From the NCBI GenBank assembly GCA_947503155.1, contig CANNCL010000002.1, positions 124,001 through 188,000 on the forward strand: a DNA stretch of 64,000 nt. The letters are read 5' to 3'. Positions 31,282 to 40,068 of the stretch are shown here, one piece after another. Numbering within the stretch: the stretch's first letter is position 1; each line of letters starts with the position of its first letter. This stretch comes from an uncultured Erythrobacter sp. (GTDB lineage Bacteria; Pseudomonadota; Alphaproteobacteria; Sphingomonadales; Sphingomonadaceae). The position numbers and the translations under genes were made by a program. The notes beneath the pieces were generated by a model. That model was given only the letters and a program-made list of their open reading frames with translations, searched no databases and was not told where the DNA came from.

Positions 31282-31947
31282 ATGCAACATATTGATGCCC
31301 GTCCTATCGTCCGTCAGGTGAATCACGACGCGGTGATCGACAGCCATATCGCGCCGCAATCGATGAGTGATCGTGTGGCGTTCGCATTCGTCAAATTGCT
31401 GCGATTTTGTGCCGATACTTTTTTCGCGCATCGTTACGGCCACCGCGCTGTTGTTCTGGAAACGGTTGCGGCTGTGCCGGGTATGGTCGGCGGATTGTGG
31501 CAACATTTGCGCGCTTTGCGGATGATGCGGGACGATGATGGCTGGATCCGCACTTTGCTTGACGAGGCAGAGAATGAACGGATGCATCTCATGACCTTCG
31601 TCAAAATTGCTCAGCCCAATTGGTTTGAGCGTGCGCTGATCATCGCGGTTCAGATGGTGTTCTACAATTTCTACTTCTTCCTTTATCTCTTTGCCCCGCG
31701 CACGGCGCACCGCGTTGTTGGCTATTTCGAAGAAGAGGCCGTGATTAGCTACACTGGCTACCTCGCCGAAGTGGATGCAGGGCGGCACGAGAACATCGCC
31801 GCGCCTCAGATTGCCATCGATTATTGGCAATTGCCCGACGATGCGCGCCTGCGCGATGTCATCATCGCCGTGCGCGCGGACGAAGCAGAGCACCGCGATG
31901 TGAACCACGCTTTCGTCGATGTCATCGACAAGAAGCGCGCGTCCTAA
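31282..31947 (+). CDS. aox: Alternative oxidase (cyanide-insensitive diiron quinol oxidase)
   Basis: The 221-residue protein has all diiron ligand motifs: E60 in [15 protein letters not shown]99 and H102 in NERMHLMTF, the glutamates at 150-152 in [10 protein letters not shown], and E201/H204 in [10 protein letters not shown]. It oxidises ubiquinol with O2 to water without pumping protons, as an interfacial inner-membrane protein. Two amphipathic or hydrophobic helices around residues 55-75 and 110-135 fit monotopic membrane binding. The bacterial form is shorter than mitochondrial ones because it lacks the N-terminal extension. It stands alone, convergent with fahA, and is preceded by a striking inverted repeat. 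Confidence 0.93.
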   Translation: MQHIDARPIVRQVNHDAVIDSHIAPQSMSDRVAFAFVKLLRFCADTFFAHRYGHRAVVLETVAAVPGMVGGLWQHLRALRMMRDDDGWIRTLLDEAENERMHLMTFVKIAQPNWFERALIIAVQMVFYNFYFFLYLFAPRTAHRVVGYFEEEAVISYTGYLAEVDAGRHENIAAPQIAIDYWQLPDDARLRDVIIAVRADEAEHRDVNHAFVDVIDKKRAS

Positions 31948-31950
31948 CCG

Positions 31951-32961
31951 CTAGGCGGCAACAACTTCCTGTTCGATAGTGCCGAAGATCGAGTGGTTAT
32001 CGCCGTCGCGCATTTCGATCCTCACCGTATCGCCGGGCGCCATAAAGCGGGTTGATGCCTCGCCATTGGCGATCGTTTCGATCATGCGAATTTCCGCGAT
32101 GCAGGAATAGCCAAGGCCGCCATCTGCGACGGGCTTGCCCGGTCCGCCATCTGCACCTTTGTTCGACACCGTTCCTGATCCGATGATCGTGCCTGCGCCC
32201 AATGCGCGGGTCTTGGCCGCATGGGCGACCAGTTGCGCCAGGTTGAAGGTCGCGTCCTTAGCCGCTTCTGCGCGGCCAAACGGTGCGCCATTGTAATCAA
32301 CCATGAGTGGCAGATGGATAAGGCTGTCTTTCCACGCATCGCCCAGTTCCTCTGGCGTCACTGCGACGGGGGAGAACGCGCTGGAGGGTTTGGATTGGAA
32401 GAAGCCGAAGCCTTTCGCCAATTCGCCGGGGATCAGTCCGCGCAGCGACACGTCATTGACCAGCATGATCAGTTTGATGTGGCCCGCTGCGTCATCCACG
32501 CTGACGCCCATCGGCACGTCATCGACGATGACCGCAACTTCGCCCTCCATATCACAGCCCCATGCCGTATCGCCCAAGGGGATGTCGGCACGCGGGGGGA
32601 GGAACGTGTCACTGCCGCCCTGATACATCAGCGGATCTTGATAGAAGCTGTCTGGTAATGTCGCACCGCGCGCTTTGCGCACCAATTCGACGTGATTGAT
32701 ATAGGCGCTGCCATCGGCCCACTGATATGCGCGCGGCAGCGGCGAATGCGCCTGGCGTTCGTGAAACCGTTCACACGGCACCGTTTCATGCTCCACATCG
32801 CGGGCCAGCACTTCCAATGCCGGCGCAATCCGTGCCCAATCGTCAAATGCCGTCTGCATAGTGGGCGCGATGTAGCCCGCCGCGCTGCAGCGCGTGAGAT
32901 CCTTGGAAACGACGACCAGTTTGCCGTCGCGAGTGCCATTGTTGAGCGTGGCTAGTTTCAT
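31951..32961 (-). CDS. fahA: Fumarylacetoacetate hydrolase
   Basis: The 336-residue protein carries the FAH fold motifs: RAYQWADGSAYINHVELVRK, DPLMYQGGSDTFLPP, the metal-binding WGCDMEGEVAVIVDDVP, MLVNDVSLRGLIP and FAPxxx-like KPSSAFSPVAVTP. It cleaves 4-fumarylacetoacetate to fumarate and acetoacetate, the last step of tyrosine/homogentisate degradation. The maleylacetoacetate isomerase gene precedes it with a 4-bp gap, which fixes the pathway. This branch of FAH is the short bacterial type of about 330 residues. Tyrosine made by PhhA at 1581 would reach it through Hpd and HmgA, which are not in this window. Confidence 0.92.
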   Translation of the reverse strand: MKLATLNNGTRDGKLVVVSKDLTRCSAAGYIAPTMQTAFDDWARIAPALEVLARDVEHETVPCERFHERQAHSPLPRAYQWADGSAYINHVELVRKARGATLPDSFYQDPLMYQGGSDTFLPPRADIPLGDTAWGCDMEGEVAVIVDDVPMGVSVDDAAGHIKLIMLVNDVSLRGLIPGELAKGFGFFQSKPSSAFSPVAVTPEELGDAWKDSLIHLPLMVDYNGAPFGRAEAAKDATFNLAQLVAHAAKTRALGAGTIIGSGTVSNKGADGGPGKPVADGGLGYSCIAEIRMIETIANGEASTRFMAPGDTVRIEMRDGDNHSIFGTIEQEVVAA

Positions 32962-32965
32962 AGGT

Positions 32966-33619
32966 TCAGGCTTTCTCTGGAATGTTGGCGGGATTGTCGG
33001 GTTGTTTGTCAGGATGCGCGCGCTGGAATGCGGGCAGGGCGAGACATGCGGTTTCGATTTGGGTGATGCGCGGATGCGGCGTTAGGTCATAATGGAACCG
33101 CCGCGCATTGTAGATTTGCGGGATCAGCACGGTTTCAAAGATGCCCGGCCTATCGAACAGGAAGTCCGCCGTGCCGATCTGCTTCAACCGCGCCTCCACC
33201 GGATCAAGCGTCTTTTTGAGCCAGTGCCGATACCATGTGTCGATTTCGCTTTGCGAATGACCCAGCGGGTCTTTGAGGTATTTCAGCACCGACAGATTAA
33301 GCGGAGCGTGCAGTTCTGTCGCGATTGCATAGGTTAGCTCGCGCGCGGTGAAACGGTCTTCGATATCCGCCGGCAGCAATGGATGCTGCGGATATGCCTC
33401 ATCCAGCCATTCGATCATCGCCATGGATTGCGCCCGGTCGCGGCCATCCGCGGCCAGCATCGGCACAGAGGCGAACGGATTGCGGCCCGTGTAAGCGGCG
33501 TCTTTCTGCGCGCTTTCGAGCAGGTTTACCGGGTCTTGCTCGTACGCAATCCCCTTCAGCTCTAGCGCGATGCGCAAGCGGTAGCTGGTCGAGCTGCGGT
33601 AATATCCGTGGAGCTTCAT
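32966..33619 (-). CDS. maiA: Maleylacetoacetate isomerase (zeta-class glutathione transferase)
   Basis: A 217-residue protein. The N-terminal thioredoxin fold contains MKLHGYYRSSTSYRLRIALE, the SSxxxxR glutathione site of zeta GSTs, then ASVPMLAADGRDRAQSMAM. An alpha-helical C-terminal domain follows. It isomerises 4-maleylacetoacetate to fumarylacetoacetate in a glutathione-dependent way. The start at 33619 is chosen because GGGGAAAGG lies seven bases upstream; a start at 33640 would add seven unconserved residues. It is upstream of fahA in the same transcript. Confidence 0.93.
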   Translation of the reverse strand: MKLHGYYRSSTSYRLRIALELKGIAYEQDPVNLLESAQKDAAYTGRNPFASVPMLAADGRDRAQSMAMIEWLDEAYPQHPLLPADIEDRFTARELTYAIATELHAPLNLSVLKYLKDPLGHSQSEIDTWYRHWLKKTLDPVEARLKQIGTADFLFDRPGIFETVLIPQIYNARRFHYDLTPHPRITQIETACLALPAFQRAHPDKQPDNPANIPEKA

Positions 33620-33698
33620 ATCGCGACCTTTCCCCGCCATTCTGCCGTCTGGCCTGACACACCTGACACACTGTCTAGGGGCAAAAAACCTGCGTATT

Positions 33699-33740
33699 CA
33701 ATTCGCTCAACAATTCTGGCAATTCGCCCAACAATTCTGG
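33699..33740. repeat. 21-bp tandem duplication between maiA and the acyl-CoA dehydrogenase gene
   Basis: Two adjacent copies of a 21-base unit (33699-33719 and 33720-33740) differ at one base: CAATTCGCTC versus CAATTCGCCC. Each contains CAACAATTCTGG. The region lies upstream of maiA on its template side and downstream of gcdH, so it could hold regulator sites for maiA-fahA. A gapped AAAATTTT palindrome lies further on, near 33805-33825. Confidence 0.75.
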
Positions 33741-33828
33741 CGAAAAATTGCGCTGGAATGAGAGGGGCGAAGCGTATCATCATGCCGTCATAAAGCCCGC
33801 GCGGTGAGTAGGAAAATTTTCTACCCGC

Positions 33829-35046
33829 TCAACCAAACGCCGCAATCCCCGTCACTGCGCGGCCAAGGATCAGGGCATGGACATCATGCGTGCCCTCATA
33901 AGTGTTGACCGTTTCTAGGTTCACCGCGTGGCGGATGACTTGATATTCCTCTGAAATACCGTTGCCGCCATGCATGTCGCGGGCCTGACGCGCAATATCG
34001 AGCGCTTTGCCGACATTATTGCGTTTCACGATGGAGATCATGTCAGGCGAAAAACGCCCCTCATCCATCAATCGGCCCACGCGCAAGGATGCTTGGAGGC
34101 TGAGCGCAATATCGCTCATCATATCGGCGAGTTTCTTTTGATAAAGCTGAGTTGCTGCCAATGGCGCGCCGAATTGTTTGCGGTCAAGGCCATATTGGCG
34201 CGAGGCATGTAGGCAAAATTCCGCCGCCCCCATCGCGCCCCAGCTGATCCCGTAACGTGCGCGGTTGAGACAGCCAAACGGCCCCTTCAATCCCTGCACA
34301 TTGGGCAGCAAAGCGTCCGCAGGCAGCTTCACCTCGTCCATCATAATCATGCCGGTGGTGGAGGCGCGCAGGCTGATTTTGCCTTCAATCTTGGGCGCGG
34401 ACAGGCCGGGCATCCCTTTTTCAAGGATAAAGCCGCGAATGCCGCCGCCATGTTCTTCGGATTTTGCCCAGACGACAAAGACATCGGCAAAAGGCGAATT
34501 GGAAATCCAAGTTTTGGAGCCGGAGATGACATATCCGTCCCCGTCTTTCTTGGCGTAAGTTTTCATACCCGCCGGGTCAGAGCCCGCATCAGGTTCGGTC
34601 AGGCCGAAACAGCCGATCAATTCGCCCGATGCCAGACCGGGCAGATATTTGCGCCGCTGCTCTTCGGATCCATACGCATAAATCGGATGCATCACGAGCG
34701 AGGATTGGACGCTCGCCATAGAGCGATATCCGCTATCCACGCGCTCAATTTCGCGCGCGATCAGGCCGTATGAAACATAGCCCGCATCCGCGCCGCCATA
34801 TTCCTCTGGAATGGTCGCGCCGAGTAGGCCCGCTCGGCCCATCAGGGGGAACAGTTCGGGCGCGCTCACTTCATTGCGGAACGCCTCGATCACGCGCGGT
34901 TGCAGCTCGCTTTGCGCAAATCCATGCGCCGCGTCGCGGATCATCCGCTCGTCTTGGGTTAGCTGCGTTTCGAGATCGAATGGGTCTTCCCAATTGAACG
35001 GGACGAGACCGGCATTGGCGAGATCCGGGCTTGAGGGGGAATGCAC
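33829..35046 (-). CDS. gcdH: Glutaryl-CoA dehydrogenase
   Basis: The 405-residue acyl-CoA dehydrogenase is recognisable as the glutaryl-CoA branch. It starts with [20 protein letters not shown] and contains [38 protein letters not shown] and the C-terminal [20 protein letters not shown] with [20 protein letters not shown]; the catalytic base is E384. It oxidatively decarboxylates glutaryl-CoA to crotonyl-CoA with FAD and passes electrons to ETF. It acts in lysine, hydroxylysine and tryptophan breakdown. The GTG start is supported by AGGAG six bases upstream. No CoA-transferase gene lies beside it. Confidence 0.92.
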   Translation of the reverse strand: MHSPSSPDLANAGLVPFNWEDPFDLETQLTQDERMIRDAAHGFAQSELQPRVIEAFRNEVSAPELFPLMGRAGLLGATIPEEYGGADAGYVSYGLIAREIERVDSGYRSMASVQSSLVMHPIYAYGSEEQRRKYLPGLASGELIGCFGLTEPDAGSDPAGMKTYAKKDGDGYVISGSKTWISNSPFADVFVVWAKSEEHGGGIRGFILEKGMPGLSAPKIEGKISLRASTTGMIMMDEVKLPADALLPNVQGLKGPFGCLNRARYGISWGAMGAAEFCLHASRQYGLDRKQFGAPLAATQLYQKKLADMMSDIALSLQASLRVGRLMDEGRFSPDMISIVKRNNVGKALDIARQARDMHGGNGISEEYQVIRHAVNLETVNTYEGTHDVHALILGRAVTGIAAFG

Positions 35047-35209
35047 TGTTTGCTCCTGAAACTGGTTTGCCCATCCGCTTTCGCAGGGTTGAACCGTCCT
35101 CGCAAGACTTGTGGTTGCGAGGTCCAGTTTTGCAATTCAGCTTTCGCAATTCAGCCGTCAGAAGATCAGCCCGCCGCGGCTTCAGCAGCCTCAGCAGCGC
35201 CAAACAGTG

Positions 35210-35764
35210 TTATGTGTTGCTGCCAAATTTTTCTGAAAATGCGGTGTCTTCGCCGGAACTCAGCAACTTGGCTTGCTCCACCCATTGATCGCGGGTGATC
35301 CGCCCTGCGAAACGGCCAAGACCCGCATCAATGCGTTCAACATCGGCATCATTCCATGCGGCGATTTGTGCAAAGCTGGTGATGCCTTGTTCCGCAAGGA
35401 TTGCGACCAGTTTGGGGCCAACACCTTTGATCTTGCGCAGATCGTCGGCGGCGGCGGATGGCGCGGGTGTTTGCTTCGCGGCAGGGGCGGGAACTGGCGC
35501 GGGGGCTGGGGCGGGGGCGGGCGTTGCAATTGGCTCCGGCGCTGGGACCGCAGGCGGCGGCGTTTTTGCCTCGCTTGGCGCGTCGATCAACGCCTGATTG
35601 CGCGCAGCAGGCGCAGCGCCCTCGTCCAACACATCTTTGCCGTGCGTATCATCACCCACAATCGTAGTCTTGCGATTGGCGCGCATCAGCAGCCAAATCA
35701 CCAGCATGACTAGGATGACGCCCAGTCCGATCAGGACCGCGGTTTGGATTTCTTGGGGTGACAT
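35210..35764 (-). CDS. Membrane-anchored protein with helix-hairpin-helix domain
   Basis: A 184-residue protein. An N-terminal transmembrane helix (about 8-27; AVLIGLGVILVMLVIWLL) is followed by a charged segment and a long Pro/Ala-rich linker (about 68-105, repeats of PAPAP). The C-terminal domain (about 106-170) contains LRKIKGVGPKLVAILAEQGI and TSFAQIAAWNDADVERIDA. The latter is the helix-hairpin-helix fold found at the end of some NADH dehydrogenase and polysaccharide proteins and annotated as a nuclease-like HhH; it has no visible catalytic residues. Function unknown. It is upstream of gcdH with a 163-bp gap and is probably transcribed from its own promoter. Confidence 0.72.
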   Translation of the reverse strand: MSPQEIQTAVLIGLGVILVMLVIWLLMRANRKTTIVGDDTHGKDVLDEGAAPAARNQALIDAPSEAKTPPPAVPAPEPIATPAPAPAPAPVPAPAAKQTPAPSAAADDLRKIKGVGPKLVAILAEQGITSFAQIAAWNDADVERIDAGLGRFAGRITRDQWVEQAKLLSSGEDTAFSEKFGSNT

Positions 35765-35862
35765 GGATAATCCTCGTGGATGAAAACAAACGCGCCGAAT
35801 TCTCAGCGAGGCCCCCTTAGCAGGCCCACGCGCTCGAACTCAATTCCTCGTTAAAAAGCGCG

Positions 35863-37671
35863 TTAGCCGCCGACGCGCGGCTGCGGCTCCATACTGCCCG
35901 CTAATGCGTTCAATTCCAAAAATTCCTGCCGCAAGAAATTGCCCTGCTGTCCGGCAAGCGCGCCGATATCATCATGGCTAAAGCCCATCATCAGCTCATC
36001 CCCGCGCAGCAATTGGCCGAATGCCGCAACCGATGCGGCGAAGGCGAAACCGCCGGTTGGGGCGGAGGCTTGCATGAAGGATTCGCCCAAGACGACCTGT
36101 TCAATCAGCCGCGACGTGTCGCCATCGGGCAGCTTGAACCGCAATTTGACATGGGCGGCTTCGGTCACGCGGCGCATTGCTTCTGCAGAAGGTTGATCCT
36201 CATACCGGCGCGGGCCGATCCAGCCGCGCGTTCCGGCGGGGACGACTTCGTAAATCGCCGTGACCTGATGCCCGGCGCCAATATCGCCCGCATCCACCGC
36301 GTCATTGTCGAAATCCTGTTCGCGTAAAGCGCGGTTTTCATAACCGACCAGGCGGTATTGACTGATGACGGCTGGATTAAACTCGACCTGAATTTTCACG
36401 TCCTTGGCGATGGTGAAAAGCGTGCTCGACATTTCATCGCCCAGCACTTTTTTGGCCTCCAACGCGCTGTCGATATAGGCGTAATTGCCGTTACCTTTAT
36501 TGGCGATCTGTTCCATCAGGGCTTCGTTGTAATTGCCCGTGCCAAAACCAAGCGTGGTCAGCGTAATGCCCCGGTCGCGGTTCATCTCGACCATTTCAAT
36601 CAGAGCATCACGGTCCGATAGGCCAACATTGAAATCGCCGTCCGTGGCAAGGATCACGCGGTTCACGCCGCCTTCGATGAAATTGTCTTCGGCGATATTG
36701 TAGGCCAGCTGAATGCCTGCGCCGCCCGCCGTCGATCCGCCAGCGCTCAGTTGATTGAGGGCGCTGCGGATGGCGCGCGTGTCGTTGGTTGGTTCAAGGA
36801 CAAGGCCCGCTGCCCCGGCGTAAACGACGATGGACACGCGGTCTTGTTCGCCCAATTCCCCGGCGAGGCCCGACAAAGCGGTTTTGACCAGCGGCAATTT
36901 ATCAGGGCGGGCCATGGAACCCGACACATCCATCAAGAACACAAGGTTCGCCGCCGGGCGTTCCGCGCGTTCGATATCATATCCGCGCAGGCCGATCCGC
37001 ATCAAATATGTGTCTTCATTCCACGGGCTGCGTGCGACATCGGTGGTGACGCTGAAAGGTATGTCGCGCCCTTGCGGACGGTCATAATCATAGCGGAAAT
37101 AATTGATCATTTCCTCTGTGCGCACGGCGGCCTGAGGCGGCCTTTGGCCCAGATTGAGGAAGCGCCGGGTGTTGGCATAAGCGCCCGTGTCAACATCGAC
37201 GGAGAATGTGCTGACCGGCTCTGCACTGGTCAGTTTGACGGGGGAGACTTCTTCGCCGTCATATTGCTCGCGGCCCGGATCGGTGGGCACGACAACCGGC
37301 GGGATCGAATAGCCTTGCTGGGGTGCGCCGCGCACCGCGCCGGTGCGATTGCGTGAGCCGCCCATCACGGCAACAGGTGCGACGGATTCGAGATTTGGTC
37401 GCTGCAACCGGCTGCCCGACACCACAATCGATTGACCCGCGCTTGCCACCGATGCTGGCGGCGGCGGCGGCGGCGGCGGCGGCGGAGGAGGCGGTGGTGG
37501 TGGCGGAGGCGCAAGCGGCGGGGGCGGCGGGGGCGGAGCAACCGCAACATCGCCAGCGGGCGCTTCTCCGGTGCTGGCCATATCGCCGCTTTGTTGAGAG
37601 CACCCTGCGATAAACAGGCTAAGCGCGACAACGCCGCCGATTTTCAGGTGGCTTAGGTTCGATACACGCAA
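35863..37671 (-). CDS. Lipoprotein with von Willebrand factor A domain (YfbK-like)
   Basis: A 602-residue protein. The TTG at 37671 is chosen because GGGGA lies seven bases upstream and places a lipoprotein signal (LSLFIAGC) at the N-terminus; the frame is open further up but without a family-like sequence. After the lipobox comes a run of about 27 prolines broken once by LA, then IVVSGSRLQRPNLESVAPV, which resembles a TonB-dependent receptor plug. The YfbK-type N-terminal domain (STFSVDVDTGAYANTRRFL) and a VWA domain with an intact MIDAS, DVSGS (FLMDVSGSMARPDK), follow, then the DUF3520-like C-terminus. It is probably anchored in a membrane facing the periplasm. Role unknown. Confidence 0.85.
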   Translation of the reverse strand: MRVSNLSHLKIGGVVALSLFIAGCSQQSGDMASTGEAPAGDVAVAPPPPPPPLAPPPPPPPPPPPPPPPPPPASVASAGQSIVVSGSRLQRPNLESVAPVAVMGGSRNRTGAVRGAPQQGYSIPPVVVPTDPGREQYDGEEVSPVKLTSAEPVSTFSVDVDTGAYANTRRFLNLGQRPPQAAVRTEEMINYFRYDYDRPQGRDIPFSVTTDVARSPWNEDTYLMRIGLRGYDIERAERPAANLVFLMDVSGSMARPDKLPLVKTALSGLAGELGEQDRVSIVVYAGAAGLVLEPTNDTRAIRSALNQLSAGGSTAGGAGIQLAYNIAEDNFIEGGVNRVILATDGDFNVGLSDRDALIEMVEMNRDRGITLTTLGFGTGNYNEALMEQIANKGNGNYAYIDSALEAKKVLGDEMSSTLFTIAKDVKIQVEFNPAVISQYRLVGYENRALREQDFDNDAVDAGDIGAGHQVTAIYEVVPAGTRGWIGPRRYEDQPSAEAMRRVTEAAHVKLRFKLPDGDTSRLIEQVVLGESFMQASAPTGGFAFAASVAAFGQLLRGDELMMGFSHDDIGALAGQQGNFLRQEFLELNALAGSMEPQPRVGG

Positions 37672-37810
37672 TTTCAGTCCCCACGAATGACCCCACCGCA
37701 ATCCGGATTGACCAAAAATCGGGTGAGCCGCGTTAATCGCGACTGAATGCGGCTGTAAGCGAGCGGCAATGAAGCGCCGCACACCAGCGCGAATATGCAA
37801 GAAATTCAGT

Positions 37811-38515
37811 TCAATACGAACCGACAACCAACCCATTGCACAGCATTTCATGCGTGTTGATGTCGATCATATAGCCGCCGGAACATTCCCCGCTTGGCGC
37901 GGCCTCTCCGCTTAAAATCCGCAGCAAAGCGGCGCTACCAATCGTCACAACACTGCCGATCAGCATTTCATCACGCTCTGCGCCCGTCATCGGTCTGCTG
38001 CGCCGTGCCGCGCGCATTTCGCTCATGCGCCGCTGCACACTTGCCTCCAATTCGGCAAGGCTTTGTTCTGGCGGAAGCTGCGCCAGATACACGCCCGCAA
38101 TGTCTGATCCGCCTCTATAGGCCAGCCGAAACATCTGGCGCGGTTGGCCGGTATTGTTCCCGGTGCGGGCATAATTCACGCGGCCCCATTGAAACAGAAT
38201 GCGCGGATTGGTTTGATCCGCGATCAGCGCGCGATTGCAGGCGATATAGGCCGCGTCATGGGCAACATTTGCATCCGCCGAAACGCCGTCCACGCCGCTT
38301 GGTTTCAGCGGGTCGAGCGGGTGGGCGGCATATTCATCGCACAATTGCACCGCGCGTTGATCGGTCAAACTGGCATAGTCCGGCACGGGCGGTGTTTGCG
38401 CCGATTGCGCCGATTGCGAAACGGCAGGCATGGGCAGCAAGGCTGACATCGCGCTTAGCAAGGCAGCCGCGCCAAGCACCCGGATCACAGTGCTTTGTTT
38501 TGAACCGGCTGTCAT
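37811..38515 (-). CDS. Secreted protein of unknown function with TPR/Sel1-like helices
   Basis: A 234-residue protein with the start at the ATG at 38515, which overlaps the flippase stop (ATGA at 38512-38515). The signal peptide is about residues 1-34 (LLPMPAVSQSAQ). The mature part contains LCDEYAAHPLDPL, ACNRALIADQTNPRILFQWG and FRLAYRGGSDIAGVYLAQL, which read as paired helices of a TPR or Sel1-like protein. The late cysteine pair (SGECSGGYMID, MLCNGL) may form a disulfide. I do not recognise a named family. It is between the flippase and the VWA lipoprotein on the same strand. Confidence 0.7.
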   Translation of the reverse strand: MTAGSKQSTVIRVLGAAALLSAMSALLPMPAVSQSAQSAQTPPVPDYASLTDQRAVQLCDEYAAHPLDPLKPSGVDGVSADANVAHDAAYIACNRALIADQTNPRILFQWGRVNYARTGNNTGQPRQMFRLAYRGGSDIAGVYLAQLPPEQSLAELEASVQRRMSEMRAARRSRPMTGAERDEMLIGSVVTIGSAALLRILSGEAAPSGECSGGYMIDINTHEMLCNGLVVGSY

Positions 38516-40068
38516 TGTTGCTCGCTTCTTTCTGGGCTTTCTTTTGGCGCGACATTCTTGCGGAACAACACCTTGTCTTCTTCGCCAAAACCGCGTTTCC
38601 AAATCACCCACAGATACACCGCCAAAATCGCTGGGCCGCCAATCACGATTTCGACCCATTCGGGCGTAAATCTGGTAAATATGAACCCGACGATCACCGC
38701 CGGAGCCGCCGCATAGACCAGCGCCCAGCGCCAGTTCGATACCGGCGCTTTAAGCAGTTTTTTGAGCACAATTGCTTTCACCAGGCTCGACACGCCCAGC
38801 GCGATAAACAGCGCCGCTGCGGCGCCTGCCGCCTGAAACCCTTCGTCGTAACCCAAATGCTGGGCGAGCAAGATCAGCCCAACCGTCAGACTCGCCTGCA
38901 AAGTGATAACGCCCACAGAAATCAGCAGGTTCCGTTTGCGCGCGATGTAAACCAGCACGCCTTCTGACACGACCGCCATAGACGCGATGACTTCGGCGGC
39001 GAGCAAGATCGCCAGCGCGCCTGTGCCGCCAACAATCGCCGGTCCGCCAAGGCCCATCACCGCCTCGCCCGGAATGGCGAGCATGAGCGCGATCCCGAAC
39101 TGCAAGGCGATGATCCAAAAGCCGACTTGCCGCACTTGGGCCGCGATCGCCGCCATATTGCCTATTTTCAAATTCTTGGTGATGACCGGCGAAAGGATCG
39201 GTTCAAAACTGCTCTTCAATTTTTGAGGCAGGCTCACGACCTCTTTTGCAAACCAGTAAATGCCGACCGTCCCAGCTGAGGTGAATTGCCCCAGCAAGAA
39301 CACATCGAGCAAGCGCGTGCCGCGCTCAATCACATCGGCACCGATCAACGGCAATGCGCGCCCGGTCATTTTCGCAAGATAACGCGGCCGCGGACGCCAC
39401 CCTTTGGGCAGGCCATAGGTTTTTAAGAAGGAATAAGCCGCGGTGAATAGGGCCGCATAAATTGAGGCCAGAAATGCCAGAGAAATGCCCCCTGCGGCGA
39501 GCGCGGGAACAAAGAAAAACCCAGCGACAAGGATCGATTTCGTCCACGGTTCCACCACCGCGCGGGCGCGCACAGTTGTCGCAATGTCATAGCGGTAAGC
39601 CTGCGCCGCGAGCAGGATTTCTGTGAGCGCAAAAGCGGGGATCGCCGCGATCATCCACATGTCAAATTCGCTATTCGTGCCGCTCGGGAAAATGATCACC
39701 GGAAACGCGATCAGCAATGCACATGCGGCAAGTGAGAATATGAAGGAGGTGAGCAATCCGTCGAAGACCAGATTGGCAGGAGAGGCTTCGTGATCTTCCG
39801 CCCCTTCTGTCAGACGCTGCGCTAACCCGCGTTTTTCGCCCAGAGCGCAAATCAGCGCAAAGATTTCGATGACCACAAATGCCGCGGCAAAACGGCCCAT
39901 TTCATCGACGCCGTAAAATCGAAAGCCGACAAACAGAAACGGAATGCCGCCCAGCAACCGCAAGATAAAGCCCAGAGCATTGGTGCGCCCGCCTTTGGCA
40001 AGCGTCTGCATATCATCGCCGCCTTTGTCGGGGCGCAATGTCTCTGGCGGAGGGGTGATATTGGTCAC
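38512..40068 (-). CDS. Polysaccharide/lipid flippase (Wzx/MVF-type, O-antigen transporter-like)
   Basis: The 518-residue integral membrane protein has about 12-14 predicted hydrophobic helices. Its pattern is TNALGFILRLLGGIPFLFVG near the N-terminus, VIERGTRLLDVFLLGQFTS in the middle, and IYWFAKEVVSLPQKLKSSFEPIL, which is typical of Wzx/RfbX flippases of the MOP superfamily. It would flip a lipid-linked oligosaccharide across the inner membrane. It overlaps gpsA upstream (ATGA at 40065-40068) and the secreted protein downstream. No glycosyltransferases are adjacent, so the substrate is unknown. Confidence 0.8.
   Translation of the reverse strand: MTNITPPPETLRPDKGGDDMQTLAKGGRTNALGFILRLLGGIPFLFVGFRFYGVDEMGRFAAAFVVIEIFALICALGEKRGLAQRLTEGAEDHEASPANLVFDGLLTSFIFSLAACALLIAFPVIIFPSGTNSEFDMWMIAAIPAFALTEILLAAQAYRYDIATTVRARAVVEPWTKSILVAGFFFVPALAAGGISLAFLASIYAALFTAAYSFLKTYGLPKGWRPRPRYLAKMTGRALPLIGADVIERGTRLLDVFLLGQFTSAGTVGIYWFAKEVVSLPQKLKSSFEPILSPVITKNLKIGNMAAIAAQVRQVGFWIIALQFGIALMLAIPGEAVMGLGGPAIVGGTGALAILLAAEVIASMAVVSEGVLVYIARKRNLLISVGVITLQASLTVGLILLAQHLGYDEGFQAAGAAAALFIALGVSSLVKAIVLKKLLKAPVSNWRWALVYAAAPAVIVGFIFTRFTPEWVEIVIGGPAILAVYLWVIWKRGFGEEDKVLFRKNVAPKESPERSEQQ

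Noticed and set aside
37259..37656. Frames of repeated Ala, Arg or Trp around the proline run of the VWA lipoprotein
   Set aside because: They are out-of-frame readings of the CCG/CGG tract; the VWA frame has signal peptide, MIDAS and family domains.
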